Made by a program: the position numbers and the translations under genes. Shown here piece after piece: positions 39,041 to 48,546 of a stretch of DNA of 64,000 bases. The stretch comes from Streptomyces uncialis (GTDB lineage: Bacteria; Actinomycetota; Actinomycetes; Streptomycetales; Streptomycetaceae): assembly GCF_036250755.1 (NCBI RefSeq), contig NZ_CP109583.1, forward strand, positions 5,417,501 to 5,481,500, in the 5' to 3' direction. Below the pieces are notes generated by a model that had not been told where the DNA came from, made no database searches, and saw only the letters and a list, made by a program, of their open reading frames with translations. The stretch's first letter is position 1. Each line of letters begins with the position of its first letter.

Positions 39041-39693
39041 GGGATGCGGTACCCCACTCCGGTCACCGTCTCCACCAGGGGCGGGGCGGCCAGCTTGCGG
39101 CGGAGTTTGAGGATCGTCAGCCGGACCACCCCGGAGAACGGGTCGGCGTTCTCGTCCCACACCTTCTCCAGCAGCACCTCGGCGGAGACCGGTGCCCCGT
39201 CGGCGCGCAGCAGTTCGGCCAGTACGGCGAACTCCTTGCGGGCCAGCGGGACGTACCGGCCGTCGCGGTAGACCTCGCGGCGCCCCGGGTCCAGGGTGAG
39301 GCCCGCGCGGCGCAGCACCGGGGGCGCGGCGGGGCGGGAGCGGCGGCCGAGCGAGTGGACGCGGGCCGCGAGTTCCGCGAACGCGAACGGCTTCGTCAGA
39401 TAGTCGTCCGCGCCGAGGGACAGCCCGGCCACCCGGTCGGCGATCCCGGCCGCCGCGGTCAGCATCAGCACCCGTGGCGCGGTGTCCGCGCCGACGAGTT
39501 CCCGGCACACGTCGTCGCCGTGGACGGCCGGGATGTCCCGGTCGAGGACCACGACGTCGTAGGCGTGGACCGTCAGGCGTTCCAGGGCCGCCGCGCCGTC
39601 GTGCGCGATGTCCACCGCGTGGGTCTCCTCGCGGAGCCATTCCGCGATGGCGTCCGCGAGCAGCGGTTCGTCCTCCACGATCAGTACCCGCAT
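39037..39693 (-). CDS. OmpR-family response regulator
   Basis: 218 residues. Receiver: acidic pair in VLIVEDEPLLADAI, phospho-accepting Asp in YDVVVLDRDIPAVHGDDV, Thr in LMLTAAAG, Lys in YLTKPFAFAEL. DNA-binding winged helix: VPLARKEFAVLAELLRADGA and SGVVRLTILKLRRKLAAP. First gene of a two-gene unit with the kinase (4-bp overlap). It is transcribed divergently from the lipoprotein/efflux genes, whose promoter region carries direct repeats with an 11-bp period. Confidence 0.95.
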   Translation of the reverse strand: MRVLIVEDEPLLADAIAEWLREETHAVDIAHDGAAALERLTVHAYDVVVLDRDIPAVHGDDVCRELVGADTAPRVLMLTAAAGIADRVAGLSLGADDYLTKPFAFAELAARVHSLGRRSRPAAPPVLRRAGLTLDPGRREVYRDGRYVPLARKEFAVLAELLRADGAPVSAEVLLEKVWDENADPFSGVVRLTILKLRRKLAAPPLVETVTGVGYRIP

Positions 39694-39993
39694 GAGCCCC
39701 GTCCCTGCCGCTGGTCCCTCGCCGTGCGCCGTGTCCCGGGCGTGGTCGGCGGCCGGGTGCGCGGTGCTGAGAGGTCCATGGTCCCCGGGGCCGTGTTTCC
39801 TCCCCGTTAGTGATCGCTGTGCCTCCGGGGGGAGTTGGCGGCCTCGGCCTTGCCGTCCGGTCGGGCCGCCGGACGGGGAAACGCCCGGGAAACAGCGGGT
39901 GGCGTTCTCTCGGAGCCATCGGGCCGGTTCTCGACCGGCCGGGCGGACGGCGCGGAGAGCCGCGGCGACGCGGACCGAAGGAGACGAACCACG
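39694..39993. other. Divergent control region between response regulator and efflux operon
   Basis: About 300 bases, no gene. It contains the GGGAAAC direct repeat described separately and presumably promoters for both directions. Confidence 0.6.
39876..39893. promoter_or_regulatory. Candidate response-regulator binding site
   Basis: GGGAAAC-GCCC-GGGAAAC: two exact heptamers with an 11-bp period, one helical turn, as used by OmpR/PhoB regulators. It lies about 100 bases upstream of the lipoprotein start. Confidence 0.55.
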
Positions 39994-40533
39994 ATGCGAT
40001 CACGGACACGGGGCACGCTGGCGGCGGTGCCGGTACTGGTGGCGCTGCTGCTCACCGGGTGCGGGGCAGGCGGCACCGACGACAAGGTGGCCTCCGCCGC
40101 CGGCGACGGCAAGGGGAAGACGGCCGCCGCCAAGGAGAGCCTGAGCCCCGAGAAGCGCGCGCTGAAGATGGCCCAGTGCATGCGTGATCAGGGGATGGAC
40201 GTGGCCGACCCGGAGGAGGGCGGCGGCGTCCAGATCCAGGGGCGCGGCAAGAAGATGAGCAAGAAGAAGGTCGACGACGCGATGGCGGCGTGCCGCAAGT
40301 TCGCGCCGCAGGGGCTGGACAAGGGCGCCGATCCCAAGGCGATGGACAACATGCGCGAGTACGCCAAGTGCATGCGGGAGAACGGTGTCGAGGAGTTCCC
40401 GGACCCGCAGGGCGGCGGGATGCGGCTGGACGCCAAGGTCGCGGAGGACCCGGACGTCCCGGCCGCCGACAAGAAGTGCAAGCCCAAGATGGGCAAGGGC
40501 GGCGGCGGACTGCTGGGCGGGGGGAAGCGCTGA
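39994..40533 (+). CDS. Lipoprotein of the efflux operon
   Basis: 179 residues with a lipoprotein signal: LVALLLTGCGAGG, acylated at the cysteine, so anchored outside the membrane. Two similar modules follow, LKMAQCMRDQGMDVADPEEG and REYAKCMRENGVEEFPDPQG, each with a CMR...G...DP pattern. The C-terminus is Gly/Lys-rich. ATG follows AAGGAGA. Its stop overlaps the adaptor gene start (TGATG), so it belongs to the adaptor-ATPase-permease unit. Probable sensor or accessory subunit; no enzyme motif. Confidence 0.85.
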   Translation: MRSRTRGTLAAVPVLVALLLTGCGAGGTDDKVASAAGDGKGKTAAAKESLSPEKRALKMAQCMRDQGMDVADPEEGGGVQIQGRGKKMSKKKVDDAMAACRKFAPQGLDKGADPKAMDNMREYAKCMRENGVEEFPDPQGGGMRLDAKVAEDPDVPAADKKCKPKMGKGGGGLLGGGKR

Positions 40534-41780
40534 TGGCCGCGGACACGGACACGGACGGGGGTCCGGGGGCCGGTACGGGTACGGGTACTGATACCCGTAC
40601 CGGTACCGGTGGGGCCGGTGTCGCTCCCGCCACGGCCGACGGGGGGCTCGGAGCCGTGCTCGGCGCGGGCGGGGGTCCGGCCGGGCCCCGGGGCGCCAAG
40701 CGGGCCCGCAGGTCCCGCCGGGGGAGGCTGGCCCTCGCGCTGGTCGTACTGATCGCGGGCGGGGCTGCCGCCGCCGCGGCGCTGGGGCTCGGCAGAGCGC
40801 AGGACGACACCGCCAGCACCCCCGCGCTGCCCCCGAAGACCGCCGAGGTGGACCGCCGTGACCTCAAGGACGCCAAGAGCACGGACGGTTCCCTCGGGTT
40901 CGGCACCTCACGGACCGCCATCTCCCGGATCGGCGGCACCCTCACCGGGGTCGCGGAGGCGGGGGACACCGTCGGACGCGGCAAGGCGCTGTACGAGGTG
41001 GACGACGTGCCCGTCACGCTGATGTACGGGCCGACGCCCGCGTACCGGGCGCTGAAATCCGGCCTGGAGGGCGATGACGTACGCCAGTTGGAGCGCAATC
41101 TCGCCGCCCTCGGGTACAGCGGCTTCACCGTGGACGAGGAGTTCACGGACCTGACCGCCGACGCGGTGAAGGAGTGGCAGGAGGACCTGGGCGTCAAGGA
41201 GACCGGCACGGTCGACCTCGGACGGGTCGTCTTCGTGCCCGGCGAGGTCCGGGTGGACAGCGTCGAGGCGGAACAGGGCGCGGCACTCGCGCCCGGCGGG
41301 AAGGTCCTCGCGTACACCGGCACCGGCAAGGCGGTGACCGTGGAACTCGAACCCGCCGACCAGGACATGGCGAAGGAGGGCACCAAGGTCGAGGTCGTCC
41401 TGCCCGACGACACCGTCGCCAAGGGGGTCGTCGAGGACGTCACCACCGTCATCACACCCGGCGGCAACGGGGAGGACGACGAGGCCGAGACGACCGTCGA
41501 GGTCGTCATCGGACTCACCGACGCCAAGGGCCGCAAGGCCGCCGACTCGTACGCGCTGGCCGCGGTGGACGTGGAGTTCACCGCCGGCACCCGTGAGGAC
41601 GTGCTGACCGTGCCCGTGTCGGCGCTGCTCGCGCTGTCCGAGGGCGGCTTCGGCGTGGAGGTGGTCGAGGGGACCGCGACGCGCTACGCACCGGTGGAGC
41701 CCGGACTGTTCGCGGACGGCCGGGTCGAGATCACCGGCGACGGGATCACCGAGGGCACGAAGGTGGGGGTACCGGAGTGA
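40533..41780 (+). CDS. Membrane-fusion-type adaptor with peptidoglycan-binding domain
   Basis: 415 residues. A long Gly/Thr-rich cytoplasmic N-terminus precedes one membrane helix ([20 protein letters not shown]). Outside are a biotinyl-lipoyl-like part ([20 protein letters not shown]), a peptidoglycan-binding domain ([18 protein letters not shown] through [12 protein letters not shown]), and beta-barrel adaptor segments ([20 protein letters not shown]). It corresponds to the MacA-type adaptor that couples an ABC permease to the cell wall. It is coupled with the lipoprotein upstream and the ATPase downstream by 4-bp-type overlaps. Confidence 0.88.
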   Translation: MAADTDTDGGPGAGTGTGTDTRTGTGGAGVAPATADGGLGAVLGAGGGPAGPRGAKRARRSRRGRLALALVVLIAGGAAAAAALGLGRAQDDTASTPALPPKTAEVDRRDLKDAKSTDGSLGFGTSRTAISRIGGTLTGVAEAGDTVGRGKALYEVDDVPVTLMYGPTPAYRALKSGLEGDDVRQLERNLAALGYSGFTVDEEFTDLTADAVKEWQEDLGVKETGTVDLGRVVFVPGEVRVDSVEAEQGAALAPGGKVLAYTGTGKAVTVELEPADQDMAKEGTKVEVVLPDDTVAKGVVEDVTTVITPGGNGEDDEAETTVEVVIGLTDAKGRKAADSYALAAVDVEFTAGTREDVLTVPVSALLALSEGGFGVEVVEGTATRYAPVEPGLFADGRVEITGDGITEGTKVGVPE

Positions 41781-42568
41781 TCTCCCTGGACGGGGTGACC
41801 CGGACGTACGCGGGCGGGGTGACCGCCCTGGACGGGGTGTCGCTGCACATCGCCGCCGGTGAACTCGTCGCCATCGTCGGCCCGTCGGGCTCCGGCAAGT
41901 CCACCATGCTCAATGTGCTCGGCACCCTCGACCGGCCCACCGCCGGCCGGGTCCGTCTCGACGGGTACCCGGTCGGGGAACTGTCCGACGCCGAACTGTC
42001 GGCGCTGCGGGCCACCCGGATCGGGTTCGTGTTCCAGCACTTCCACCTCGCGGCCGGTACGACCGCCCTCGACAATGTCGCCGACGGACTGCTGTACACC
42101 GGGCTGCGGAGCGGGGAACGGCGGCGGCGCGCGGCGGCCGTGCTGGAACGGGTCGGCCTCGGCCACCGGCTGGACCATGAGCCGCACGAACTGTCCGGCG
42201 GGGAACGGCAGCGGGTCGCCATCGCGCGGGCCGTCGCGGGGGAACCCGCGCTGCTGCTCGCGGACGAGCCGACGGGTGCGCTGGACTCGCACTCGGGGGC
42301 CGGGGTGATGGCCCTGCTGCGGGAGCTGAACGCGTCCGGGACGACCGTCGTCGTCATCACGCACGAACGGGAGATCGCGGAGTCGCTGCCCCGGCAGGTG
42401 CGGATGCGGGACGGACGGGTGGTCGCGGACGACACCCGCACGGGCGGTGCGACCGCGTTGTCCGGCGAGACGGAGTTCTCGTCCGGGGCGTACTCGTCCG
42501 GGGACGCGTTGTCCGGGGCGTACTCGTCCGGGGAGTCCGTGTCCGGCGCGGGGGAGGGGACACGATGA
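41777..42568 (+). CDS. MacB-type ABC transporter ATP-binding protein
   Basis: 263-residue ATPase: Walker [15 protein letters not shown]-loop FVFQHFHL, signature [15 protein letters not shown], Walker [16 protein letters not shown]-loop VVITHER. This is the LolD/MacB class of mechanotransmission exporters. The last ~40 residues are a Ser/Gly repeat (SGAYSSG occurs twice) absent from typical members. GTG start overlaps the adaptor stop; the end overlaps the permease ATG. Energises export of a peptide, lipid or drug across the envelope; substrate unknown. Confidence 0.93.
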   Translation: MISLDGVTRTYAGGVTALDGVSLHIAAGELVAIVGPSGSGKSTMLNVLGTLDRPTAGRVRLDGYPVGELSDAELSALRATRIGFVFQHFHLAAGTTALDNVADGLLYTGLRSGERRRRAAAVLERVGLGHRLDHEPHELSGGERQRVAIARAVAGEPALLLADEPTGALDSHSGAGVMALLRELNASGTTVVVITHEREIAESLPRQVRMRDGRVVADDTRTGGATALSGETEFSSGAYSSGDALSGAYSSGESVSGAGEGTR

Positions 42569-43902
42569 CCACGTCCAGTGCGTCCAGTGCGTCGGGCACG
42601 TCCGGCACGTCCAGCGGGTCCGGTGGTACCTCCGTCCTCGGGCGGCCCGGGTCGCGCGGGGCCTCGCGGGGCAGGTCGCGTCACGGGTCCCCGGCCGGGG
42701 ACCGGCCGAGGCTGCGGCCCGCCCGGCTGTCACCGCGCGATGTGGTGAAGGTCGGCGCGGTGGGACTGCGGACGCGTCCGCTGCGGGCGTTCCTGTCCGC
42801 GCTGGGTATCGCGATCGGGATCGCGGCGATGGTCGCCGTGGTCGGGATCTCGTCCTCGTCGCGCGCCGACCTCGACCGCACCCTCGACGCGCTCGGCACC
42901 AATCTGCTGACCGTCACCCCCGGCAGCACCATGATGGGCGGCCAGGCGACGCTGCCGCTCACGGCGGAGGACATGGTGTCGCGGATCGGTCCCGTCGACG
43001 CGGTCTCTGCCATCGGCAAGGTCCCGGACACCAAGGTCTACCGCAACGACAAGATCCCGGCCGCGGAGACGGGCGGCCTCTCGGCGTACGCGGTACGCGA
43101 CGACCTGCGGACGACGGTCGGCGCCGAACTGCGCGCCGGGAGCTGGCTGAACGCGGCGACCGCCCGCTATCCGGCGGTCGTCCTCGGTTCGGACGCGGCG
43201 GCCCGGCTCGGCATCGGGAAGGTCGACCCCGACACCCGGGTCCTCGTCGGACAGCGGTGGTTCACCGTCGTCGGCATCCTGGAGGAAGCCGCGCTCGCGC
43301 CCGAACTCGACGCCGCCGCGCTGATCGGCTGGCGGTCGGCCGCCACGTACCTCGGGTTCGACGGGCACGCGACCACCATCTACACGCGCTCCGCCGAGTC
43401 GGCGGTCCCGCAGGTGCAGTCCGTGCTGGGCGCGACCGCCAACCCCCAGCAGCCCGACGAGGTCAATGTGTCCCGTCCGTCCGACGCGCTGGCCGCGCAG
43501 CAGGCGGCCGGGGAGGCGTTCACCGGGCTGCTGCTCGGGCTCGGCGCGGTGGCGCTGCTCGTCGGCGGGGTCGGGGTCGCCAACACCATGGTGATCTCCG
43601 TACTGGAACGGCGGGCCGAGATCGGTCTGCGGCGTTCGCTGGGCGCGACCCGGGGGCAGATCCGGACGCAGTTCCTCGCCGAGTCGCTGCTGTTGTCCGC
43701 GCTCGGCGGGCTGGGCGGCGCGGTCCTCGGTACGGGGGTCACCGGCGGGTACGCGGTGTACCAGGGCTGGCCGACGGTCGTCCCGCTGTGGGCGGTGGCC
43801 GGCGGGGTCGCGGCGACGCTGGTCATCGGCGGTCTCGCGGGTCTGTACCCGGCGATCCGCGCGTCCAGGCTGTCGCCGACGGAGGCGCTGTCCGCGACCT
43901 GA
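42565..43902 (+). CDS. MacB/FtsX-type ABC transporter permease
   Basis: 445 residues. After a Ser/Gly-rich N-terminal stretch of ~45 residues comes helix 1 ([20 protein letters not shown]). A large extracytoplasmic domain follows, then three C-terminal helices: [40 protein letters not shown] and [20 protein letters not shown]. Between them lie [20 protein letters not shown] and the final [20 protein letters not shown], both typical of this permease family. Last gene of the four-gene efflux unit facing the two-component system. Confidence 0.93.
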   Translation: MTTSSASSASGTSGTSSGSGGTSVLGRPGSRGASRGRSRHGSPAGDRPRLRPARLSPRDVVKVGAVGLRTRPLRAFLSALGIAIGIAAMVAVVGISSSSRADLDRTLDALGTNLLTVTPGSTMMGGQATLPLTAEDMVSRIGPVDAVSAIGKVPDTKVYRNDKIPAAETGGLSAYAVRDDLRTTVGAELRAGSWLNAATARYPAVVLGSDAAARLGIGKVDPDTRVLVGQRWFTVVGILEEAALAPELDAAALIGWRSAATYLGFDGHATTIYTRSAESAVPQVQSVLGATANPQQPDEVNVSRPSDALAAQQAAGEAFTGLLLGLGAVALLVGGVGVANTMVISVLERRAEIGLRRSLGATRGQIRTQFLAESLLLSALGGLGGAVLGTGVTGGYAVYQGWPTVVPLWAVAGGVAATLVIGGLAGLYPAIRASRLSPTEALSAT

Positions 43903-44047
43903 GGAATCCGGCCGGAGCGGGGGCGGGAGGGGACGGAGGCGACTCCGGGTAACGGTTTGATCAGTGTTCATCAAGCCCGCTTACCTTCCCGCCCCCGACC
44001 TGACTCAATGATCGGGTCGTACCGGTCATAGGGGGCAGGGGGTTGGC

Positions 44048-44437
44048 ATGTTCCGGTGGTACGCGACCGTGCTCGGACGGTACGCCGTGTTCGGCGGCCG
44101 GGCCCGCTGCCGTGAGCTCTGGTACTTCGCCGTGGTGCACGCCCTTGCCACCCTCTGTCTCTACGCCCTGGACGTGACGCTGTTCGGCGCGCGGGCGCCC
44201 TGGCTGACGGCCGCGTACACGCTGGCGACCCTGCCGCCCGTCCTCGCGGCGGTGGTCCGGCGGCTGCACGACACCGGGCGCGGCGGGTGGTTCGCCCTGC
44301 TGTGGCTGGTGCCGGTCGCCGGCTGGTGCGCGGTGCTGGCGCTGCTCGGGGCGGAGGGGCAGGCCGGTGGGAACCGGTTCGGTCCCGATCCCCGGGGCGG
44401 TGTCGAGCCCGCGCCCGGGACCGTCCCGGCCGTGTGA
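44048..44437 (+). CDS. DUF805 family membrane protein
   Basis: 129 residues with the DUF805 pattern: WYATVLGRYAVFGGRARCRE at the N-terminus, helices ELWYFAVVHALATLCLYALD, YTLATLPPVLAAVVRRLHDT and GWFALLWLVPVAGWCAVLAL, and the conserved RRLHDTGRGGW loop. The C-terminus ends GGNRFGPDPRGG, also typical. Inner-membrane protein of unknown function. ATG follows GGGGGTTGGC. The 145-base gap upstream contains TTGATCAGTGTTCATCAA (43,957-43,974), an imperfect inverted repeat that may be regulatory. Confidence 0.88.
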   Translation: MFRWYATVLGRYAVFGGRARCRELWYFAVVHALATLCLYALDVTLFGARAPWLTAAYTLATLPPVLAAVVRRLHDTGRGGWFALLWLVPVAGWCAVLALLGAEGQAGGNRFGPDPRGGVEPAPGTVPAV

Positions 44438-44499
44438 CACGTCCCGGCGCCGGGGGCTCGTTCCCCTGGGCGTACGTCTGCTGTGCGGGGGTTGAGCTG

Positions 44500-45387
44500 G
44501 TGAGTACGGTCGATCCGGGTGAGGCGCGGCGCGCGCGGAAGCGGCGGGCCGCCGAACGGAACCGGCGGGGCGCGCCGCTCGGGGTGTTCTTCTGGTGCCT
44601 CCTTCTCGCGTACGGCGGGCTCTGGGGGCTCGCGGCGTACGGGGCCGCCGACGCCGCCGCCTTCCCGCTGGCGTCCGGCTACCTCACCGAGGACCTGTTC
44701 CCGGTGAACGACACCCCCGGGTACCTGTGGGCGCTGTTCACGGGCACGACCGCCGCCCTGTTCCTGGGGCTGGCGGTCGGTGCGCGCTGCACCACCCGGC
44801 TGGGCCCGTACGTCGGCCCCGCGCTGCTCCGCGCCCTCGCGTGCACCGGGGCGGGGCTGGGGCTGCTGCTCGGCGCCCGCGACCTGTGGACCCGGCCGCC
44901 CCGGACGGGCACCTTCGTGGACGCGGCGGGCCGGGCGGGCGCCGAGTGGGGGATCGGGCCGTGGGCCGCGTGGACCTCGCAGTGGTGGGTCCCCGGGCTG
45001 TTGCTGCTGATGGCGGTACGGGGTGTGGTGGCGGCCGTGGTCAGGGACCGGGTCCGACGGCGCCGGGACGCGCGGACCCGGGACCTCCTCCGTACCGGCC
45101 GCCGGGTCCCCGGCGAGGTCACCGCGGTGTCCGCGACGGGAGTGGAGATCGACGGCCGGCCCCGGCTGGAGTTCGACGTCCGGTTCACCGACCACCAAGG
45201 CGTACGGCGGTGGGTGACCCGCCGCGGCTGCTTCGACAAGGCGGCGCTGCCCCGGGTGGGGGACCCGGCGGCGGTGTGGTTCGACCCGGCGGACCCGGGC
45301 GACCAGAAGTCGATCCCGGTGGCCCTGAACGGACTTCACGACGACGCCGAGGAGATGCTGGGACGGGACGAGCTGCCGTTCGTGTGA
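44500..45387 (+). CDS. Membrane protein with DUF3592-like C-terminal domain
   Basis: 295 residues from GTG (VSTVDPGEARRARKRRAAE). Helices: FFWCLLLAYGGLWGLAAYGA, LWALFTGTTAALFLGLAVGA, LLRALACTGAGLGLLLGARD and WVPGLLLLMAVRGVVAAVVR. The C-terminal cytoplasmic part (VPGEVTAVSATGVEIDGRPR, LEFDVRFTDHQGVRRWVTRR, AVWFDPADPGDQ) looks like the beta-strand domain of DUF3592 proteins. Ribosome site GGGGG lies upstream. Function unknown; 62 bases after the DUF805 gene, so perhaps co-transcribed. Confidence 0.72.
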   Translation: MSTVDPGEARRARKRRAAERNRRGAPLGVFFWCLLLAYGGLWGLAAYGAADAAAFPLASGYLTEDLFPVNDTPGYLWALFTGTTAALFLGLAVGARCTTRLGPYVGPALLRALACTGAGLGLLLGARDLWTRPPRTGTFVDAAGRAGAEWGIGPWAAWTSQWWVPGLLLLMAVRGVVAAVVRDRVRRRRDARTRDLLRTGRRVPGEVTAVSATGVEIDGRPRLEFDVRFTDHQGVRRWVTRRGCFDKAALPRVGDPAAVWFDPADPGDQKSIPVALNGLHDDAEEMLGRDELPFV

Positions 45388-45454
45388 CGGGTGGGGGCGG
45401 GGGATGCGGGCCCCTGGGACGGGATGCGCCGAACTGTGAGCGCACACCCGTGAT

Positions 45455-45480
45455 TTGACGGTCCGTCCGGACGGTTACTG
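45455..45480 (+). promoter_or_regulatory. Possible promoter with 12-bp palindrome
   Basis: TTGACG followed by the perfect palindrome CCGTCCGGACGG (45463-45474) and TTACTG. The spacing between hexamers is shorter than usual, so this is a weak candidate for the control region of the gene at 45540. Confidence 0.3.
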
Positions 45481-45539
45481 TCTGGGCCTGTGGTGGTCGG
45501 TGGTGATCACCCGTGTCCTGGGCGAAATGGGCTCTTCTG

Positions 45540-46238
45540 ATGACCGATCTCTTCACCGTGTCCGTCGACAGCGTCGAGGGGGCGGCCTTCCACGGCCGTG
45601 TCCATCTCATAGGCGCCGACGCCGTGCGGGTGCCCCGCGATGTGACGTTCCCCGTCGCGCTGCTGGTCGACGCGTGGTCCCGGCGGGGCCGTGGCGGACC
45701 GGCCGGTGGGGGCGCTCCGGACACGGGGGACGCACGGCTCGACGGGGAGTTCCGCGTCCTGCACGAGTGCCTGCACGGGCGGCTGCTGCGGGTCACCGAC
45801 GACGGCTTCCTGCTGGCGGACGACGGGACGACGGTCCTCGAACCCCGCCGCCGGGCCGCCGAGGTGTACGACCTGGGAGGCGCGGACCGCGACGAGGTGT
45901 CCGCGTACGTCCGCACCCTGACCGACGCCGACGCGTTCGGCCGCCTGGCCGCGTCGGTCGTCACGGGCTACGACATCGGGCCGCTGGTGAACGTGCCGGT
46001 ATGGAGCGATGTCGCGGCCGTGGAACCCGAGGAGTGGGAGCCCGGCCTGGAGGAGATGGCCACCTGGAGCGAGCCCGCGGACCTCGACTACTGGCGGACC
46101 TGGCGACTGCTGGAGACCCGCCCCTTCGAGGAACTTCCCTGCGCCGGGATCACGGTGAAGGTCTCCGACCCCGCGTATCTGGAGCCGCTGGCGGACGGGA
46201 TGCGCTGGTCGACGGCGTACGCCGGGACGGCGGGCTGA
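45540..46238 (+). CDS. Hypothetical soluble protein
   Basis: 232 residues starting MTDLFTVSVDSVEGAAFHGR; an in-frame GTG 27 bases upstream is less likely. No signal peptide or membrane segment. The protein is acidic with many Trp/Asp/Glu in the C-terminal half (EPEEWEPGLEEMATWSEPAD). The composition is typical of a folded cytoplasmic protein and third-base GC is high. I do not recognise a family. It stands alone between the membrane protein genes and the DUF4253 gene. The 214 bases after it are G/T-rich and hold nothing recognisable. Confidence 0.6.
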   Translation: MTDLFTVSVDSVEGAAFHGRVHLIGADAVRVPRDVTFPVALLVDAWSRRGRGGPAGGGAPDTGDARLDGEFRVLHECLHGRLLRVTDDGFLLADDGTTVLEPRRRAAEVYDLGGADRDEVSAYVRTLTDADAFGRLAASVVTGYDIGPLVNVPVWSDVAAVEPEEWEPGLEEMATWSEPADLDYWRTWRLLETRPFEELPCAGITVKVSDPAYLEPLADGMRWSTAYAGTAG

Positions 46239-46452
46239 ACGGGTCGGGCGGGCGCGTCTGCCCCGGACCGGCGGGTGGGCGGGCGTGGCGGTCGTGGTGA
46301 TCGTGGTGGGGTCCGACGGGCGTGGCGGGGCCCGGAGGCCGGGCGGGGTCGGCTGTCACGGCTGGTGGCCCGTGGTCCGTGGCCCGTGGTCCGGGTGGTG
46401 GCGGTAGTAGTGGCGGTCGGGCCGGGGCCGTGCGGTCCTCGGGCGCGGGGTC

Positions 46453-47280
46453 TCAGTCCCACCAGAAGCTCCACACGTACTGGTCGAGCAGCCGCTCGCG
46501 GGCGTACTGCGCGATGCCCGGGGTGTCGGACTGATGGAGATTGTCCGGGCAGAAGGCGAAGTGCTCAGCGGCGAGCGCCTCCGCGGCCTCCTGGGTCCGG
46601 GGCGGCGCGGCCACCGATATCACCAGCTGGTCGTACGTCAGCGCCACGATACGGGTGCCGAACCGGTCCTCCCACGAGCGCATGACCGCGCAGAGCCGTG
46701 CCACGTCGTTGTCATGGTTCAGCGGGCCCGACCAGCCGATCACGGCGGGGATGTCCGCGCTGCGGCGCGCGGGGACGAGGGCGAGGCGGGGCTGTCCGAG
46801 CCAGCCGTCACCGTCGCTGATCATGTCCGCGAATTCCCTGGCGGCGCTGTCGGGGTCCTCGGGGAACTCGTCGCTGCCCGCCGCGAGGCCCCGCCACGGC
46901 GGCTCCTCGTGGCCACCGGTCCCGCTCTCGCCGGGCCCGTCCTCGGCCAGGCCCGCCCAGTACTCCGCGAGCACGTCGTCCGCGTCGTGGTCGCCCGGGT
47001 AGCTCATCCGGTCGGGCATCAGACCCCACTCGGCCGGGTCCGCGCCCTTGCCGTCGGGGTCCGCGATCAGCACGGGCAGCAGCCCGACGGCACGCCGCGC
47101 GGCCGACGCCCGGCCCCAGTCCCCGAACCCGACGGGCTCGGCGGACAGCCACAGCAGCGGCTCGTGCCACGACCCTTCGTGCACGGTGTCGACCAGGGCG
47201 CCGGGCGGCAGCTCCAGCCCGAACGCCCGCCCGGTCGGGTCGTCCTGGAGTCTCGGCAGCGCGTTGGGAAGTGAGGCCAT
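46453..47280 (-). CDS. DUF4253 domain-containing protein
   Basis: 275 residues. The C-terminal half fits DUF4253: PRLALVPARRSADIPAVIGW, RLCAVMRSWEDRFGTRIVAL, ALAAEHFAFCPDNLHQ and a Trp-rich end (LLDQYVWSFWWD). The N-terminal part is a variable acidic region. The start is ATG at 47280 (MASLPNALPRLQDD); an upstream in-frame start adds ten residues. Family members are found as stand-alone proteins in Streptomyces; biochemical role unknown. It follows the Nudix gene by 51 bases on the same strand, so they may be one operon. Confidence 0.82.
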   Translation of the reverse strand: MASLPNALPRLQDDPTGRAFGLELPPGALVDTVHEGSWHEPLLWLSAEPVGFGDWGRASAARRAVGLLPVLIADPDGKGADPAEWGLMPDRMSYPGDHDADDVLAEYWAGLAEDGPGESGTGGHEEPPWRGLAAGSDEFPEDPDSAAREFADMISDGDGWLGQPRLALVPARRSADIPAVIGWSGPLNHDNDVARLCAVMRSWEDRFGTRIVALTYDQLVISVAAPPRTQEAAEALAAEHFAFCPDNLHQSDTPGIAQYARERLLDQYVWSFWWD

Positions 47281-47331
47281 GTCCCAGAAGGTAACGGCCC
47301 CCACTGACAACGCCCCTTGACCTGGGGTTTC

Positions 47332-47799
47332 CTATAGTGGACCCAGTCGCCGGTTCCCGGCCGACCGGACGGCCCACGTCCCGATGTGCTCGATCACGTG
47401 GTCGCGGAGTGCGGGCGGCTGGAGGTTCAGTCCACTCACGGCGCGCACGTCCAGGGGGACCCGGACCGGCTCGTGGTCGCCGGTGTCGGGGTCGGCGAGT
47501 TCGGGACCGTGGCGGAGGCTCAGGTCCATGTCCGTGATGTCGGCGAGGAAGTAGTGCTCCACGACCGTGGTCGCCCCGCCCGGATCGGTCAGGGTCATGA
47601 GCTCCTCGACGGGACCGATCGTGGCGCCCAGCTCTTCCATCGCCTCGCGGCGCAGGGCCGCTTCGGGATCGGCGTCACCCGGCTCGACGCCGCCCCCGAC
47701 CGTCGTGCAGTACGCGGAGCCTCCCGGCCACCCCCGGCGCAGGAACACCAGTTGATCGCCGTCGAAAAGTACGGCGCGGGCCTTGTGGCGGACCTTCAT
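47332..47799 (-). CDS. Nudix hydrolase
   Basis: 155 residues. Hydrolyses a nucleoside-diphosphate-linked compound or acts in nucleotide sanitation; substrate not readable. The Nudix box is GGGVEPGDADPEAALRRE then AMEELGA, one residue longer in the loop than the strict consensus, a variant I have seen in actinomycetes. ATG at 47799 (MKVRHKARAVLFDGDQ) starts the first strand; the longer upstream frame is unlikely. Located upstream of the DUF4253 gene; divergent from the MarR pair. Confidence 0.88.
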   Translation of the reverse strand: MKVRHKARAVLFDGDQLVFLRRGWPGGSAYCTTVGGGVEPGDADPEAALRREAMEELGATIGPVEELMTLTDPGGATTVVEHYFLADITDMDLSLRHGPELADPDTGDHEPVRVPLDVRAVSGLNLQPPALRDHVIEHIGTWAVRSAGNRRLGPL

Positions 47800-48014
47800 G
47801 TCCGGAACGGTAGCGCGTCGTCCACGTCCGGGACGGTGGAGCGTCGCCGTCCGGCCTTCCGGGTGAGATTGCCGGTCAACTCTGTTGTGCGGCATGGCTG
47901 TTCGGGTGCGCCGCCCGGTCGATCGCGGTGGATGCGTCGGCCCGCTGTCCGTAGCCCGCAGTGGGTCGTCCCGCCGTCCGCGGCAAGCCGCTCCGTCCGG
48001 CGTCCCGCAAAATG

Positions 48015-48041
48015 GTAGCCATGTACATAGTAGCCATGTAC
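48015..48041. promoter_or_regulatory. Direct-repeat operator in the MarR promoter
   Basis: GTAGCCATGTAC occurs twice exactly, 15 bases apart, ending 11 bases before the MarR ATG. Each copy contains the palindromic core ATGTAC/GTACAT. Likely autoregulatory site. Confidence 0.65.
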
Positions 48042-48051
48042 GTTATTCGGT

Positions 48052-48546
48052 ATGAGTGAGGATGCGCCGGGTCCGACTCCCGGCTTTCTGGTGTGGCGGC
48101 TCGCCAACAAGTGGCGTGCCGCGGTCGATCGCGCGCTGGCCCCGCTGGGTCTGACCCACGCGCAGTACCCGTTGATCTCGTCGCTGTACGGCATGCGGTA
48201 CGACGGTGAGCGGCCCAGTCAGCGCCAACTGGCCGACCACACCGGTATGGAGGCGCTGTACGTGTCGAAGCTGGCGCGTGCCCTGGAGTCGGCCGGACTG
48301 ATCGAGCGGACCCGTGATCCCCGCGACCCCCGGGCCGTACAACTCGCCCTCACCGAGGAGGGCGAGGCCGTCGCGCGGCGGGCCGTCGTGGTGGTCAGGG
48401 AGCTGGTCGACCGGTCGATGGAGCCGCTCGGCGGTCTCGACGGCCCCCGGGCCCGCGCGTTCACCGACGAACTGACCGCCCTGCTCGACGTACCGCTCGC
48501 TCCGCTCCCGCCGAACGACGGGACCACCCAGGGGAGAACGCCATGA
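48052..48546 (+). CDS. MarR family transcriptional regulator
   Basis: 164 residues with a MarR winged helix: ALAPLGLTHAQYPLISSLYG, SQRQLADHTGMEALYVSKLA (recognition region), then LIERTRDPRDPRAVQLALTE (wing with DPRD). N- and C-terminal helices form the dimer interface. The start codon lies just after the direct repeats, so it probably represses itself. Overlaps the next gene by ATGA, coupling their translation. Ligand unknown. Confidence 0.93.
   Translation: MSEDAPGPTPGFLVWRLANKWRAAVDRALAPLGLTHAQYPLISSLYGMRYDGERPSQRQLADHTGMEALYVSKLARALESAGLIERTRDPRDPRAVQLALTEEGEAVARRAVVVVRELVDRSMEPLGGLDGPRARAFTDELTALLDVPLAPLPPNDGTTQGRTP

Noticed and set aside
37616..40009. A 797-residue fusion of sensor kinase and upstream sequence
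   Set aside because: The upstream part is another frame of the response regulator gene; GTG at 39040 overlapping the regulator stop is the natural kinase start.
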